From: Nonomuraea glycinis
GTDB taxonomy: Bacteria; Actinomycetota; Actinomycetes; Streptosporangiales; Streptosporangiaceae
Direction: 5' to 3'
Length of the DNA stretch: 64,000 nucleotides
Assembly: GCF_014646515.1 (NCBI RefSeq)
Contig: NZ_BMNK01000003.1
Location: forward strand, 124,001-188,000
The stretch's first letter is position 1. Every line of letters starts with the position of its first letter. Below, piece by piece: positions 1 to 11,031 of the stretch. A program made the translations under genes and the position numbers. The notes under the pieces are model-generated. The model was given only the letters and a program-made list of their open reading frames with translations. It was not told the DNA's origin and made no database searches.

Positions 1-1
1 C

Positions 2-400
2 CGGTTCACCGCGATCTTCGCCTCGATCATCTTCGCCGTGCCGCCGGTCGTGCGGCTCGTCGAGGACGGCATCAGGACCGTGCCCGCCACCGTGGTCGAG
101 GCGGCCACCTCCGCCGGATCGACCTCGGGACAGCTCCTGTGGAAGGTGCAACTCCCGATGGCCAGGCGAGCCATCCTGCTCGCCGCCAACCAGGGCATCG
201 TCATGACGCTCGCCATGGTGGTCGTCGGCGCGCTGGTCGGAGCCGGAGCCCTCGGCTACGACGTGGTCCTCGGCTTCTCCCAGCGGACGGACTTCGGGAT
301 GGGATTCGTGGCCGGTGTCGCGATGGTCCTGCTCGGAGTCATGCTCGACCGCATCACGCAAGGTGCCGACAGGCGCCCATCCCCCACAAAAGGAATGTAA
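2..400 (+). CDS. Glycine betaine-type ABC transporter permease, C-terminal part
   Basis: The frame is open from the window edge, so only the last 132 residues are present. It has the signature of the OpuAB/ProW permease family: the ATPase-contacting EAA region (VVEAATSAGSTSGQLLWKVQ) followed by IVMTLAMVVVGALVGAGALG and two hydrophobic segments. This inner-membrane subunit would pass quaternary ammonium compounds such as betaine or choline into the cell. The stop lies 5 bases before the next gene, whose ribosome site (AAAGGA) overlaps this gene's end, so the two are co-transcribed. The ATPase subunit should lie to the left, outside the window. Confidence 0.9.
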   Translation, partial: RFTAIFASIIFAVPPVVRLVEDGIRTVPATVVEAATSAGSTSGQLLWKVQLPMARRAILLAANQGIVMTLAMVVVGALVGAGALGYDVVLGFSQRTDFGMGFVAGVAMVLLGVMLDRITQGADRRPSPTKGM

Positions 401-405
401 AGACA

Positions 406-1374
406 ATGAAGATTCGCCTGCTCGCAGGCCTACTGGCCCTGGGGCTCGCCGCGGGGTGCGGCGGGGCCACGGTGGATACCGCGCCCAGTTCCACCGCTTC
501 GGCGGGCACCGCCACCACGTCCGGCGCGGCCGGGACCGTGAAGATCGCGATCAACCCCTGGGTGGGCTACGAGGCCAGCGCCAACGTCGTGGCGTACCTG
601 CTCAAGAACGAGCTGGGCTACCAGGTGGAGCTGCCCGAGATCAAGGAGCAGCTGGCCTGGGAGGGCTTCGAGACGGGTGACGTCGACGTCATCATCGAGA
701 ACTGGGGGCACCCGGACCTCAAGAAGCAGTTCATCGAGGAGAAGAAGACGGCCGTCGAGGCGGGCTCGACCGGCAACAAGGGCGTCATCGGCTGGTACAT
801 CCCCAAGTGGATGGCGGACGAGCACCCCGACATCACCGACTACAAGAACCTGAACAAGTACGCCAAGCTCTTCAAGACCTCCGAGTCGGGCGACAAGGGC
901 CAGCTGCTGTTCGGTGACCCGTCGTACGTCAGCAACGAGGCCGCGCTGATCAAGAACCTCAAGCTGGACTTCAAGATCGTCACGGGTGGCAGCGAGGCCG
1001 CGCTGATCAAGGGCGCCCAGCAGGCTCAGGCGCAGAAGAAGCCGCTGCTGTTCTACTTCTGGGACCCGCACTGGCTGTTCAGCAAGACCGAGCTCGTCCG
1101 AGTCAACCTGCCCCCGTACGCCGAGGGCTGCGACGCCGACCCGAAGAAGGTCGCCTGCGACTATGCCGAGATGGACCTCGACAAGATCGTGAGCAAGAAG
1201 TTCGCCGACACCGGCGGCAAGGCGTACGACCTGGTCAAGAACTTCAGCTGGACCAACGAGGACCAGAACGCCGTCGCCGACGACATGACCAACAACGGCA
1301 TGTCCGGCGAAGAGGCGGCCAAGAAGTGGGTCGAGGCCAACAAGGCCAAGTGGCAGGCCTGGATCCCCGCGTAA
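406..1374 (+). CDS. Betaine/choline ABC transporter substrate-binding lipoprotein 1
   Basis: This 322-residue protein starts with a lipoprotein signal (LALGLAAGC, lipid-modified Cys18) and then follows the OpuAC/ProX substrate-binding fold. The early INPWVGYEA motif has the aromatic residues typical of a quaternary-amine cage, and the later DVDVIIENWGH motif is family typical. The ATG at 406 is preferred over upstream in-frame starts because it gives the lipobox and a close AAAGGA ribosome site. It should sit outside the membrane and deliver substrate to the upstream permease. A close paralog follows directly. Confidence 0.92.
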   Translation: MKIRLLAGLLALGLAAGCGGATVDTAPSSTASAGTATTSGAAGTVKIAINPWVGYEASANVVAYLLKNELGYQVELPEIKEQLAWEGFETGDVDVIIENWGHPDLKKQFIEEKKTAVEAGSTGNKGVIGWYIPKWMADEHPDITDYKNLNKYAKLFKTSESGDKGQLLFGDPSYVSNEAALIKNLKLDFKIVTGGSEAALIKGAQQAQAQKKPLLFYFWDPHWLFSKTELVRVNLPPYAEGCDADPKKVACDYAEMDLDKIVSKKFADTGGKAYDLVKNFSWTNEDQNAVADDMTNNGMSGEEAAKKWVEANKAKWQAWIPA

Positions 1375-1396
1375 CACCCCCTGATCCCCTTCACCC

Positions 1397-1422
1397 GTGA
1401 CCCCGCCGCAGGGCGGGGTCAC
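1397..1422 (+). terminator. Perfect intergenic hairpin between the two binding-protein genes
   Basis: An 11-base stem GTGACCCCGCC pairs perfectly with GGCGGGGTCAC around a GCAG loop. There is no U-tract. It may attenuate transcription or stabilise the 3' end of the first binding-protein message, which would let the binding protein be made in excess of downstream genes. Its role is inferred. Confidence 0.6.
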
Positions 1423-1438
1423 GGTCGCGGAGACTCTC

Positions 1439-2374
1439 ATGCGAACCAAGACACTCGCCGGGCCGCTGCTGCTGGCCCTGCTCCTGACCGCCTGCACCGA
1501 TGCGGCCCCCACCTCGGCCGGTCGGGCGAACCGTACCGTCAATATGGACATTCACGCGTGGGCCGGATATGAGGCCCAGGCCGCCGTGCTGGCGTACCTG
1601 CTCGAACGGGAGCTCGGTTACAAGGTCGTGAAGCGGGAGATCAAGGAGGACGAATCCTGGCGCGACTTCGAAAGCGGCGAGGTCGACGTCATCGTGGAGA
1701 ACTGGGGCCACAACGATCTCAAAGAGGAGTACATCGAGCAGAAGAAGGTCGCACTCTCCGCCGGGCTCACCGGTAACAAAGGGGTGATCGGCTGGTACGT
1801 CCCCGAGTGGATGGCCAAGAAATATCCGGATATCACCAACTGGCGGAACCTGAACAAGTACGCGAGTCTTTTCCGGACCACGAGATCCGGCGACCTCGGC
1901 CAAGTGCTGGACGGCGATCCCACCTTCGTCACCAACGACGAAGCGATCGTCAAGAACCTCGGCCTCAATTACAAGGTCGTCTACTCCGGCAGCGAAGCCG
2001 CGCTCATCAAGGCGGCCCAGGCGGCGACCAAGAACAACACACCGCTGCTGATGTACTTCTACGAACCGCAATGGCTGTTCACCAAGGTGAAACTGGTGAA
2101 GATCAACCTTCCGGCGTACGCGATAGGCTGCGACAAGGCCGCCGCCAAGGTGGCCTGCGACTATCCCCCCTACCTGCTCGACAAGATCGTCAGCAAGAAG
2201 TTCGCCGAGACCGGCGGCAAGGCCTACGAGTTGGTCCGTAACTTCAGCTGGAGCAACGACGACCAGAACGCCGTCGCCAGCGACATGATCAACCGCAAGC
2301 TCAACGCCGACCAGGCCGCCAAGCGGTGGGTCGAGGAGAACGAGATCGTGTGGAAGGACTGGATCCCCCGTTGA
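1439..2374 (+). CDS. Betaine/choline ABC transporter substrate-binding lipoprotein 2
   Basis: A 311-residue paralog of the previous gene with the same order of motifs ([40 protein letters not shown]). The ATG at 1439 has GGAG six bases upstream and gives a lipobox (LLLTAC, Cys19). An in-frame GTG at 1397 lies inside the hairpin and was rejected. Sequence divergence from paralog 1, including fewer of the usual GC-rich codons early on, suggests a separate substrate range for the same permease. The stop overlaps the next gene's TTG start, which implies translational coupling to the oxidoreductase. Confidence 0.9.
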   Translation: MRTKTLAGPLLLALLLTACTDAAPTSAGRANRTVNMDIHAWAGYEAQAAVLAYLLERELGYKVVKREIKEDESWRDFESGEVDVIVENWGHNDLKEEYIEQKKVALSAGLTGNKGVIGWYVPEWMAKKYPDITNWRNLNKYASLFRTTRSGDLGQVLDGDPTFVTNDEAIVKNLGLNYKVVYSGSEAALIKAAQAATKNNTPLLMYFYEPQWLFTKVKLVKINLPAYAIGCDKAAAKVACDYPPYLLDKIVSKKFAETGGKAYELVRNFSWSNDDQNAVASDMINRKLNADQAAKRWVEENEIVWKDWIPR

Positions 2375-3993
2375 TCTACGACTACGTCATCGTGGGAGGC
2401 GGCTCCGCGGGCTGCGCCCTGGCCAACCGGCTCAGCGCCGACCCGTCGGTGTCGGTCCTGGTCCTTGAGGCGGGCCGGCCCGACTACCGGTGGGACGTGT
2501 TCGTGCACATGCCCGCCGCGCTGATGTTCCCCATCGGCAACCGCTTCTACGACTGGAAGTACGAGTCGGAGCCCGAGCCGCACATGAACGACCGTCGTGT
2601 CTACCACGCGCGCGGCAAGGTCCTCGGCGGCTCCAGCAGCATCAACGGCATGATCTTTCAGCGCGGCAACCCGCTCGACTACGAGCGCTGGGCGGCCGAT
2701 CCCGGCATGAAGAGCTGGGACTACGCGCACTGCCTGCCTTACTTCAAGAAGATGGAGAACTGCCTGGCCGACCCCGGCACCGAGTTCCGGGGCGGCGAAG
2801 GCCCGCTCAAGCTGGAGCGCGGCCCCGCGAAGGGCCCCCTGTTCGACGCGTTCTTCGAGGCCGTCCAGCAGGCCGGTCACCCGCTCACCGACGATGTGAA
2901 CGGCTACCGGCAGGAAGGCTTCGCCGCCTTCGACCGCAACCTGCACCGCGGCCGCCGGCTGAGCGCCGCCCGCGCCTACCTCCATCCGGTACGGCACCGC
3001 CGCAACCTCACGGTGAAGACCCGCGCCTTCGTCGAGAAGATCGTCTTCGAGGGCACCCGAGCGGTCGGCGTGATCTGCGACGGCGAGCGCATCGGCGCGG
3101 GCGAGGTCATCGTCAGCGGCGGCGCCATCAACTCCCCCCAGCTCCTGCAACTGTCCGGCGTCGGCCCCGCCGACCTGCTGGAGCCCCTCGGCATCGAGAT
3201 GGTGCACGACCTGCCCGGCGTGGGCGCCAACCTGCAGGACCACCTTGAGGTGTACGTCCAGCACGCCTGCACGCAGCCGGTGTCGCAGCAGCCGTCGCTG
3301 GCGATGTGGCGAAGGCCGTTCATCGGCGCGCAGTGGCTCTTCCTGCGCGGCGGGCCCGGCGCCACCAACCACTTCGAGGCGGGCGGCTTCATCCGCTCCA
3401 ACGACGATGTCCCGTACCCGAACCTGATGTTCCACTTCCTGCCGATCGCCGTCCGCTACGACGGCAGCGCCCCGGCGGGCGGGCACGGCTACCAGGTGCA
3501 CATCGGCCCGATGTACTCAGACGCCCGCGGCTCGGTGCGCATCACCTCGGCGGACCCCCGCGTCAAGCCCGCGCTGCGCTTCAACTACCTGTCCACCGAG
3601 CAGGACCGCCGCGAGTGGGTGGAGGCCATCAGGCGCACCCGCGAGATCCTCTCCCAGCCGGCCTGGGCCGCCCTCGACGGCGGCGAGATCTCCCCCGGCC
3701 CCTCGGTGGAGACCGACGAGGAGATCCTCGCCTGGGTGGCCAAGGACGGCGAGACCGCCCTGCACCCGTCGTGCACCTGCAAGATGGGCGTGGACGAGAT
3801 GTCCGTGGTGCACCCGGACACGTTACGCGTGCACGGCCTGGAGGGTCTGCGCGTGGTGGACGCCTCGGCCATGCCGTACGTCACCAACGGCAACATCTAC
3901 GCCCCGGTCATGATGCTGGCGGAGAAGTCCGCCGACCTCATCCTCGGCAACACCCCGCTCCCTCCGGAGCCCGCCGAGTTCTACCGCCACTGA
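2371..3993 (+). CDS. GMC-family FAD oxidoreductase (choline dehydrogenase-like)
   Basis: A 540-residue flavoprotein. The N-terminus has the dinucleotide-binding motif [10 protein letters not shown] (Gly9-Gly14) and VLVLEAG. The first GMC signature is [18 protein letters not shown] and the second is [16 protein letters not shown]. Near the end, ALHPSCTC (His465) and [14 protein letters not shown] supply the expected catalytic His/Asn region. The start is a TTG overlapping the upstream stop (TTGA); no ATG or GTG fits as well. Coupled to a betaine-type uptake system, it probably oxidises an imported alcohol such as choline to its aldehyde, but the substrate is inferred. Confidence 0.88.
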   Translation: MIYDYVIVGGGSAGCALANRLSADPSVSVLVLEAGRPDYRWDVFVHMPAALMFPIGNRFYDWKYESEPEPHMNDRRVYHARGKVLGGSSSINGMIFQRGNPLDYERWAADPGMKSWDYAHCLPYFKKMENCLADPGTEFRGGEGPLKLERGPAKGPLFDAFFEAVQQAGHPLTDDVNGYRQEGFAAFDRNLHRGRRLSAARAYLHPVRHRRNLTVKTRAFVEKIVFEGTRAVGVICDGERIGAGEVIVSGGAINSPQLLQLSGVGPADLLEPLGIEMVHDLPGVGANLQDHLEVYVQHACTQPVSQQPSLAMWRRPFIGAQWLFLRGGPGATNHFEAGGFIRSNDDVPYPNLMFHFLPIAVRYDGSAPAGGHGYQVHIGPMYSDARGSVRITSADPRVKPALRFNYLSTEQDRREWVEAIRRTREILSQPAWAALDGGEISPGPSVETDEEILAWVAKDGETALHPSCTCKMGVDEMSVVHPDTLRVHGLEGLRVVDASAMPYVTNGNIYAPVMMLAEKSADLILGNTPLPPEPAEFYRH

Positions 3994-4323
3994 ACGCCGA
4001 TCCCCATGGCATTTTTGGTGCAAATCCGAATAAATCGGACTTTGTATGCATCTGGCTGCACTGAGGACCTTACACACGGTTGACTATCGTGACTAAACGG
4101 GAATACTGGTTTCCCTGTTGGCCGTCGTTCGAGTGAGACTGAGGATGCCCATGTCGCTTGGCCCCGCCCTGTCTCAGGCAGAGCCGCACCAGGCACACAG
4201 CCGTGCCGACGGCGCGCAGGGGCGCGGTCCACGCCGGACGCCGTGCGAGACCGCCACGCGCTGCTAGCAGGCTCTTCGGCGGTCGGCATCTTCCCGCCGG
4301 CTTCCTCGACCCCAGGACTTGTC
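3994..4323. other. Intergenic region upstream of conservon 1
   Basis: No gene is supported here. The region is less GC-rich than its flanks. It holds a small inverted repeat at 4025-4039 (TCCGA, spacer ATAAA, TCGGA) and a promoter-like pair at 4080-4107. The rest, up to the start of the sensor gene, shows no further clear structure. Confidence 0.6.
4080..4107 (+). promoter_or_regulatory. Putative promoter of conservon 1
   Basis: TTGACT is followed after 16 bases by AATACT, a reasonable match to the vegetative sigma consensus. It lies about 215 bases before the first conservon gene, so a long leader would be expected. The inverted repeat at 4025-4039 lies just upstream and may be an operator. 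Confidence 0.4.
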
Positions 4324-5865
4324 ATGCCGTCAGACTCCTCCAGCGTTCCCATACTGATCATCGCGATCGTTCTCGCCCTCGTCCTCGTGGGCGTTCTGCT
4401 CCTCCACACACGCGTACGCCGCAAGCTCGCCCACGCCCAGGGGCAGCTCGTTCAGGCCCGTCAGGCACAGGAGCATCGGACGCGCGAGACCAGCGTCGGC
4501 CACCAGCGCCTGGCCCAGGCGGAGCGCCAGGCCCAGGAGAGCGCGGAGCTGCTGCGCGAGGCCCGCGCCCAGCACGACCTCGTCCGCGCCGAGACCGAGC
4601 ACCTGATCGCGAAGCGCATCCCCGCCCTGCTGGCCCACCTGCGCACCCCGCACGTGATCGTGCCCGGCGTGCAGAACCCGGCACTCGCCGGCACGGACGT
4701 CGACAAGCAGCACCGCACCATCCTCGACGCGGTCACCCGCGGCCTCAGGGAGGAGGGCGAGCGCATCGACGAAGCGGCCCAGGCGGTCATCAGAGGCGCG
4801 ATGTCCCGCGTGCAGACCCAGGCACTGCGCGCCCAGGACCTGCTCGCCGGGGTGCAGCAGCGCTACAGCGGTGACGAGCACACGGCGCTGCTGCGCGAGG
4901 TGCTGGGGCTCGACATGTTCAACGAGCTGATCATCCGCCGCGTGCAGGTGACCGGCATCGCGTGCGGCGCCACGCCCGGCCTGTCGCGTGACGACACCTA
5001 TCTGGTGGACCTGATGGTGGGCGCCATCTCCCGGGTGGAGAACTTCGAGCAGCGCATCGAGGGCCCGGCCAACCACCTGCGCCGCCGGATCGGGGTCGCC
5101 GCCCGCGCCGCCGAGTCGATCCTGTTCATCACCGCCGAGCTGCTGGCCAACGCCGTCCACCACTCCTACGGCACGCTCAAGGTGACCATCGCCGTACACG
5201 AGACCAACAACGGCGCCGCCATCGTCATCGACGACGCCGGTGTCGGCCTCAACGAGGACCAGTACGCCCGCGCCACCCGCCTGCTGAGCGGCATTCAGCC
5301 GACCCGCCTGGTCGACCTGGGCAACCCGCCGCACACCGGCTGGGCCGCGATCGGCCGCCAGGTGGCGCACTACGGCGTGCAGGTCACCGTCAAGAAGAGC
5401 GCCTTCGGCGGCGTACAGGCCGTGCTGACCATCCCCACCGCGCTGCTGGTGGAGATGCCGGAGGACAGCCGGCCGTCGGTGCTGGCGCCCGAGCCGGTCC
5501 GCGCCACGGTCCCGGCCGCCCGCCTGGAACCCGCCACCGCGCCTTCACGGCCGGAGCCCGTGACCGCCCGGCCGGAACCCATCGCCGCGCCTTCGCGGCC
5601 GGAACCCGTGACGGCGGCCGCGCGGATGGAACCCGCCGCCTCCTCCGAGCGAACCGATACCGCGGCGGCGGCGGATCTGGTGCCGCTGCCGCAGCGTCGT
5701 CGCCAGTCGCCGCCGCGTGCCGCATCCGGCTCCAGGCCCGCCGGCGGATTGCGCACCACGCCGGAGGAGGCTCAGAAGCGGTGGGGAGATTTCCAGGTCG
5801 GCGCCGAAGCGGGCCGCCGCGAAGCGCTCCCGACCGAGCAACACGACATCACCGAAGGGAAGTGA
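4324..5865 (+). CDS. cvnA: Conservon sensor-like histidine kinase/ATPase (CvnA-type)
   Basis: This 513-residue protein starts at an ATG with AGGA six bases upstream. It has one N-terminal membrane helix (about residues 9-28), a polar coiled-coil stretch rich in Gln, Glu and Arg (about 30-110), a helical region, then a HATPase domain with the N-box ELLANAV (Glu272, Asn276) and DDAGVGL (Asp303). The tail after residue 385 is rich in Pro, Ala and Glu with repeated RPEP/RLEP motifs. No clear phospho-accepting His box is seen. In Streptomyces conservons this protein forms a membrane complex with the next three products that resembles a G-protein-coupled receptor system. Confidence 0.88.
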   Translation: MPSDSSSVPILIIAIVLALVLVGVLLLHTRVRRKLAHAQGQLVQARQAQEHRTRETSVGHQRLAQAERQAQESAELLREARAQHDLVRAETEHLIAKRIPALLAHLRTPHVIVPGVQNPALAGTDVDKQHRTILDAVTRGLREEGERIDEAAQAVIRGAMSRVQTQALRAQDLLAGVQQRYSGDEHTALLREVLGLDMFNELIIRRVQVTGIACGATPGLSRDDTYLVDLMVGAISRVENFEQRIEGPANHLRRRIGVAARAAESILFITAELLANAVHHSYGTLKVTIAVHETNNGAAIVIDDAGVGLNEDQYARATRLLSGIQPTRLVDLGNPPHTGWAAIGRQVAHYGVQVTVKKSAFGGVQAVLTIPTALLVEMPEDSRPSVLAPEPVRATVPAARLEPATAPSRPEPVTARPEPIAAPSRPEPVTAAARMEPAASSERTDTAAAADLVPLPQRRRQSPPRAASGSRPAGGLRTTPEEAQKRWGDFQVGAEAGRREALPTEQHDITEGK

Positions 5866-5872
5866 CCGTTCC

Positions 5873-6328
5873 ATGGACACTCACAGAGCTTCAGGCCGTG
5901 TTCAGACCAAGGGTCGCGCGTTGTCCCTCGACGTGTCCTGGGTCCTGTCGCCTCTCCTGGCACTGCCCGGGGTCGCGCGAGGCGTGGTGCTGAGCCGTGA
6001 CGGGCTGATCCTCGGCGGCTCCGCCGATGTGACGACCGAGAGCGGCGAGCGCGCCGCCGCCATGACGAGCTCCGTCCTGGGGGCCGCCCGCGCCCTGTGC
6101 GACGGCCTCAGCGGCGGCTCCGACGGCGGGGTGGTGGACATCGTCATCTCCGCCGAGAGCGGCTATTACTACATCGCCCCGGCCGGCGACCGCGCCGCCA
6201 TCGTCGTCGCCGCCACCGGCGCGGTCAACATCGGCGCGCTGGCCTACGAAGTCCAACTACAGGTTCAGAAGCTGATCAAGGCTCTCGACGAGGCCAGCGC
6301 GGCCAGGGTGCCGGGCGTAAGGGCATGA
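5873..6328 (+). CDS. cvnB: Roadblock/LC7 domain protein (CvnB-type)
   Basis: A 151-residue roadblock/LC7 protein. The hallmark stretch VLSPLLALPGVARGVVLSRD is followed by DGLILGGSADVT and the beta-rich C-terminal half. In other bacteria such proteins regulate small GTPases, here the product two genes downstream. The ATG at 5873 is 7 bases after the cvnA stop. The stop overlaps the next gene's ATG (ATGA), so translation is coupled. Confidence 0.9.
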   Translation: MDTHRASGRVQTKGRALSLDVSWVLSPLLALPGVARGVVLSRDGLILGGSADVTTESGERAAAMTSSVLGAARALCDGLSGGSDGGVVDIVISAESGYYYIAPAGDRAAIVVAATGAVNIGALAYEVQLQVQKLIKALDEASAARVPGVRA

Positions 6329-6675
6329 CCTCCGGCCGGCAACGGCGGCGGGTCGTCCCGGACTACATGGCCGCCGCGAGGTTGACCGTGCCCGAGCACA
6401 TCAGCGTCGAGCGCACCACCCTGGTCTACGTCGCCCCCGACGCGGCCGCCCACGGGCTGGACCCGCCGGGGTCGCACCTGCTGGTCCTGCTCGGGCACGG
6501 GCCGTTGTCGGTGTACGAGTGCGCCGCGCACCTGGGCCTGCCGTACTACGTGGTGCGGTTGCTGGTCGCCGGGCTGGTCGGTGGCGGAACGCTGCTGACC
6601 CGCGATCCGCCGGCCACCGACCTGCCCGACATCGAGATCTTGGAGTTGGTACTCAATGGCCTCCGCGCTCTCTGA
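6325..6675 (+). CDS. cvnC: DUF742 winged-helix-like protein (CvnC-type)
   Basis: A 116-residue DUF742 protein; the family is typically found between a roadblock gene and a GTPase gene in conservons. The C-terminal part (YECAAHLGLPYYVVRLLVAG, then a Leu-rich end NGLRAL) is the usual conserved portion and resembles a winged helix. It overlaps the previous gene by 4 bases and the next by 20. Biochemical role is unknown; it is thought to belong to the membrane-associated complex. Confidence 0.88.
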   Translation: MTSGRQRRRVVPDYMAAARLTVPEHISVERTTLVYVAPDAAAHGLDPPGSHLLVLLGHGPLSVYECAAHLGLPYYVVRLLVAGLVGGGTLLTRDPPATDLPDIEILELVLNGLRAL

Positions 6676-7234
6676 CAGCCGCGTCAGCGCCGAGCACATC
6701 CCGGTCAAGCTGGTCATCGCAGGGCCGTTCGGCGTGGGCAAGACGACCATCGTGGGTGCGCTCTCGGAGATCAGGCCCCTCAACACCGAAGAGGTGCTCA
6801 CCGAGGCGGGCACGCTGGTCGACGACCTCACCGGCGTGAACGAGAAGACCACCACGACCACCGCGATCGACTTCGGCCGCCTCACCCTGCCCGGGGTCGT
6901 GCTCTACCTGTTCGGGGCGCCGGGCCAGACCCGCTTCCAGGTCCTGTGGGACGAGCTGGTGCGCGGCGCGCTGGGGGTTCTGGTGCTGGCCGACACCCGG
7001 CGCATCGACGAGAGCTTCGCCGTCCTCGACCTGGTGGAGAACGCCGGCATCCGCTACGCGGTGGCCGTCAACCACTTCCCCGACTCGCCCGACTACCCCT
7101 TGGAGTCCGTGCGCGAGGCGCTCGACCTGGACCCAGGCACGCCGCTGATGGTGTGCGACGCCCGCGACCCCGCCTCCGCCCGCGCCTCGCTGATCGCGCT
7201 GGTGGAGCACATCAGAGAGCTGGTGCTGTCATGA
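6656..7234 (+). CDS. cvnD: Small GTP-binding protein of the conservon (CvnD-type)
   Basis: A 192-residue Ras-like GTPase. The P-loop is GPFGVGKTT (residues 23-31), and the switch region reads LYLFGAPGQTRFQ. The usual NKxD base-recognition motif is replaced by AVNHFPDS, as is common in this family. It begins inside cvnC, a 20-base overlap that the second conservon in this window repeats exactly. Its nucleotide state is expected to be controlled by the roadblock partner, with the P450s as possible outputs. Confidence 0.92.
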   Translation: MASALSDSRVSAEHIPVKLVIAGPFGVGKTTIVGALSEIRPLNTEEVLTEAGTLVDDLTGVNEKTTTTTAIDFGRLTLPGVVLYLFGAPGQTRFQVLWDELVRGALGVLVLADTRRIDESFAVLDLVENAGIRYAVAVNHFPDSPDYPLESVREALDLDPGTPLMVCDARDPASARASLIALVEHIRELVLS

Positions 7235-8459
7235 CCCTGCGCTACCTGCCCGATGCCGGGCGCCTGTACGGGCCGGAGTACGCCCGAGACCCGCAGGCGC
7301 TGTACGCGGAGTTGCGCGGGCGGCACGGCGCGGTCGCGCCCGTGGAGATCGCCCCGGGCATCGAGGCCCACCTGGTGCTCGGCTACCGGGCCGCCTTGGA
7401 CGTGCTCACCAACGTGGGCGGCGTCTGGAGCAAGCACCCCAGCGCCTGGCAGGCGCGGCTCCCCGACACCCCGGAGGCCGCGGGGGCGATCGCCATGCTC
7501 GGCCGCCGGCCGAGCGCGCTGTACTCCGACGGGGCCGAGCACGCCCGCTTCCGCAAAGTGATCGCCGACTGCTTCCAGCAGATCCAGCCGCACAAGCTGC
7601 GCCAGATGGTGATCGAGGTGTCGGACTCACTCATCAGCCAGTTCGCCGCCAAGGGCGAGGCCGACCTGGTCGCCGAATTCACCCGGCTCATCCCGACCCG
7701 CATCTTCAACCTGCTCTTCGGGCGCCCCGACTCCGACAGCGCCGGCCTGACCCAGGCTCTGTCGGACCTGATGGAGGCCGACGGCGAGCGTGGCGCTCGG
7801 GGCAGCGACGCGTTCAGCCGCTACATCGGCGAGCTGATCCAGGCCAAGCACGCCGAGCGGGGCGACGACCTGACCTCCTGGTTCATCGACCATCCGGCCG
7901 CGCTGCGGACCGACGAGCTGGCGGAGACCCTCGTGCTGGTGACGGCCGCCAGCTACGAGCCCATGGCCAATCTGATCTCCAACACGATCTCCCGGATGGT
8001 CAGCGACGACCGCTACTACAGCTCGCTCACCAACGGCGCGCTCAGCACGTACGACGCCCTCATGGAGGCGCTGCGCGCCGAGCCCGCCATGTCGAACTAC
8101 GGCCCGTACTTCGTGCTCCAGCCGGTGCACTTCCACGGCACCTGGATCCAGCCGGCCGAGCTGGTTCTCGTCTCCTACGCGGCGGCCAACACCGAGCCGG
8201 CCAACGTTCCCGAGGAGCTGCGCTCCGACGGCGGCGCGTACCTGGGCTTCGGCGCCGGGCCGCACCGCTGCCCGGCCAGCGACCCGGCCGTGCTCATCGC
8301 CATGACCGCGATCGAACGCCTGACCTCTCACCTGTGCGACCTCGAACTGACCGTGCCCCGCGACGAGCTGCCGTGGCGGCCCGGCCCGTTCCATCGCGCG
8401 CTGGCGCAGCTGCCGGTGCGTTTCACCCCTATCCGCCCCGATCAGCCAGGAGAATCCCC

Positions 8460-9680
<1,221 letters not shown>

Positions 9681-9688
9681 CCTCCACC

Positions 9689-9730
9689 GGCGACGCCCGG
9701 CCGGGGCTCGATCCCCGGCCGGGCGTCGCC
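9689..9730. terminator. Strong terminator hairpin after conservon 1
   Basis: A perfect 18-base stem, GGCGACGCCCGGCCGGGG against its complement, encloses the loop CTCGAT. It lies 8 bases after the last P450 gene and 26 bases from the end of the convergent ATPase gene, so it probably stops transcription from both sides. There is no U-tract, as is usual in actinobacteria. Confidence 0.85.
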
Positions 9731-9756
9731 GATCAGCGCGTGCCCACCGCCTCTGA

Positions 9757-11010
9757 TCACCGGTCCCACATGGCGCTGATCGGCAACGCCGTCAACCGAT
9801 CGCCGAAGGACAGCGACCTCCTCCCTGAATGAAGGACGTATCCGTGCACGAACTGGTCACCCAGGGAGTCACGAAGCTCGATCAACCCCTTGAAGTCCTT
9901 GAGGTCGACCGCATCGGTGGCCTTGGCCTCGATGCCCACCACCCGGCCGTTGGTGCGTTCGACGACGACGTCGACCTCCGGCCCCTGGCTGACCCGCCAG
10001 TGATAGAGGTTGAGCCGGAACGGCGACCACGTCGCCTGCTTGGCCAGCTCGTTGGCGATGAAGGTCTCGACGAGCGGGCCGCGCGCCGGGCTGACCCGGG
10101 CGCCGAGCCCTTCGGCGTCCACGGCCAGCAGATGAGCCGCCAAACCGGTGTCGGTGACGTGCACCTTGGGGCGTCGAACGGCACGGTGGTGTGGGTTGCG
10201 TGACCAGGCAGGCAGAGAACGCACCAGGAACACCGTTTCGAGAAGGCCGAGATAACGGTTGACCGTGGTGCGGTGCAGGCCCAGGTCGCTGGCGGTCTTG
10301 ACCAGATTCAGCTCCTGCGCGGTGGACGCGGCGGCCAGCCTCAGCAGGCTGTGCAGGTTGCTGGGCTCTTCGATCTTCGCCATCTCACGGATATCGGTGT
10401 CGATGATGGCCTGCACATACGAGCTGTACCACTCGCCGCGCGCCAGCTCCGATCTCATCGTCAGCAGCTCGGGATAGAACCCTCTGGCGATGAGCTGGAA
10501 GTAGTCGCTCCTGCCGTACTCGCTCTGCTCCGTCGTCCTGAAGGACTCCGGCTCCTCGAACGCCCTGGTGAGGAAGGACGTACTGCTTCCCGAGAGCTCC
10601 TGTTGCGCGAACGGCCACACCTCCAGCACGCCCGCCCGCCCGGCCAGGGACTCACTCAGCGAGGGAGTCCCCAGAAATCTGGTCGAACCAGCCAGGACGA
10701 ACTGCCCCCTGCTCGACGAGCGATCAACCGCCGCCTTGATGGCCAGCACCAGATCGTCACCACCCCGTTGAATCTCATCGATCAACATCGGCTTCGCGTC
10801 GTTGGCGACGAAGACCTCCGGATCCGCGTGCGCCGCGGCGCGCAGCGTGACATCGTCCAGAGTCAGGTAGGTGCCACCTCGGCAGGCCTGCAACTGCTGG
10901 AGCAGAGTCGTCTTCCCGGACTGACGCGGACCGTTGACGATCACGACTCTGAACGAGTCGAGGAACTCCACCGCATGCTCGGCGATCCGACGAGCAACAA
11001 GATCAGCCAT
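9757..11010 (-). CDS. P-loop ATPase with DUF4143 domain
   Basis: A 417-residue AAA-like ATPase. The P-loop is NGPRQSGKTT (residues 26-35), and the Walker B acid is in MLIDEIQRGG. The C-terminal DUF4143 half contains LYHWRVSQGPEVDVVVE followed by GIEAKAT, a pattern resembling the PD-(D/E)xK nuclease fold. The ATG at 11010 is chosen because AGGAGG lies 4 bases upstream; an in-frame start 14 codons further out lacks such a site. Family members are widespread and poorly understood, and often mobile or defence-linked. Five regularly spaced repeats cover its promoter region. Confidence 0.85.
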   Translation of the reverse strand: MADLVARRIAEHAVEFLDSFRVVIVNGPRQSGKTTLLQQLQACRGGTYLTLDDVTLRAAAHADPEVFVANDAKPMLIDEIQRGGDDLVLAIKAAVDRSSSRGQFVLAGSTRFLGTPSLSESLAGRAGVLEVWPFAQQELSGSSTSFLTRAFEEPESFRTTEQSEYGRSDYFQLIARGFYPELLTMRSELARGEWYSSYVQAIIDTDIREMAKIEEPSNLHSLLRLAAASTAQELNLVKTASDLGLHRTTVNRYLGLLETVFLVRSLPAWSRNPHHRAVRRPKVHVTDTGLAAHLLAVDAEGLGARVSPARGPLVETFIANELAKQATWSPFRLNLYHWRVSQGPEVDVVVERTNGRVVGIEAKATDAVDLKDFKGLIELRDSLGDQFVHGYVLHSGRRSLSFGDRLTALPISAMWDR

Positions 11011-11031
11011 GCCGCCTCCTACCTGTGGAAA

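Noticed and set aside
430..1551. Minus-strand open frame across both binding-protein genes
   Set aside because: Low-complexity Leu/Val/Asp composition, spans two real genes.
2224..3501. Minus-strand open frame opposite the GMC oxidoreductase
   Set aside because: No motifs, and it is fully antisense to a gene with clear family signatures.
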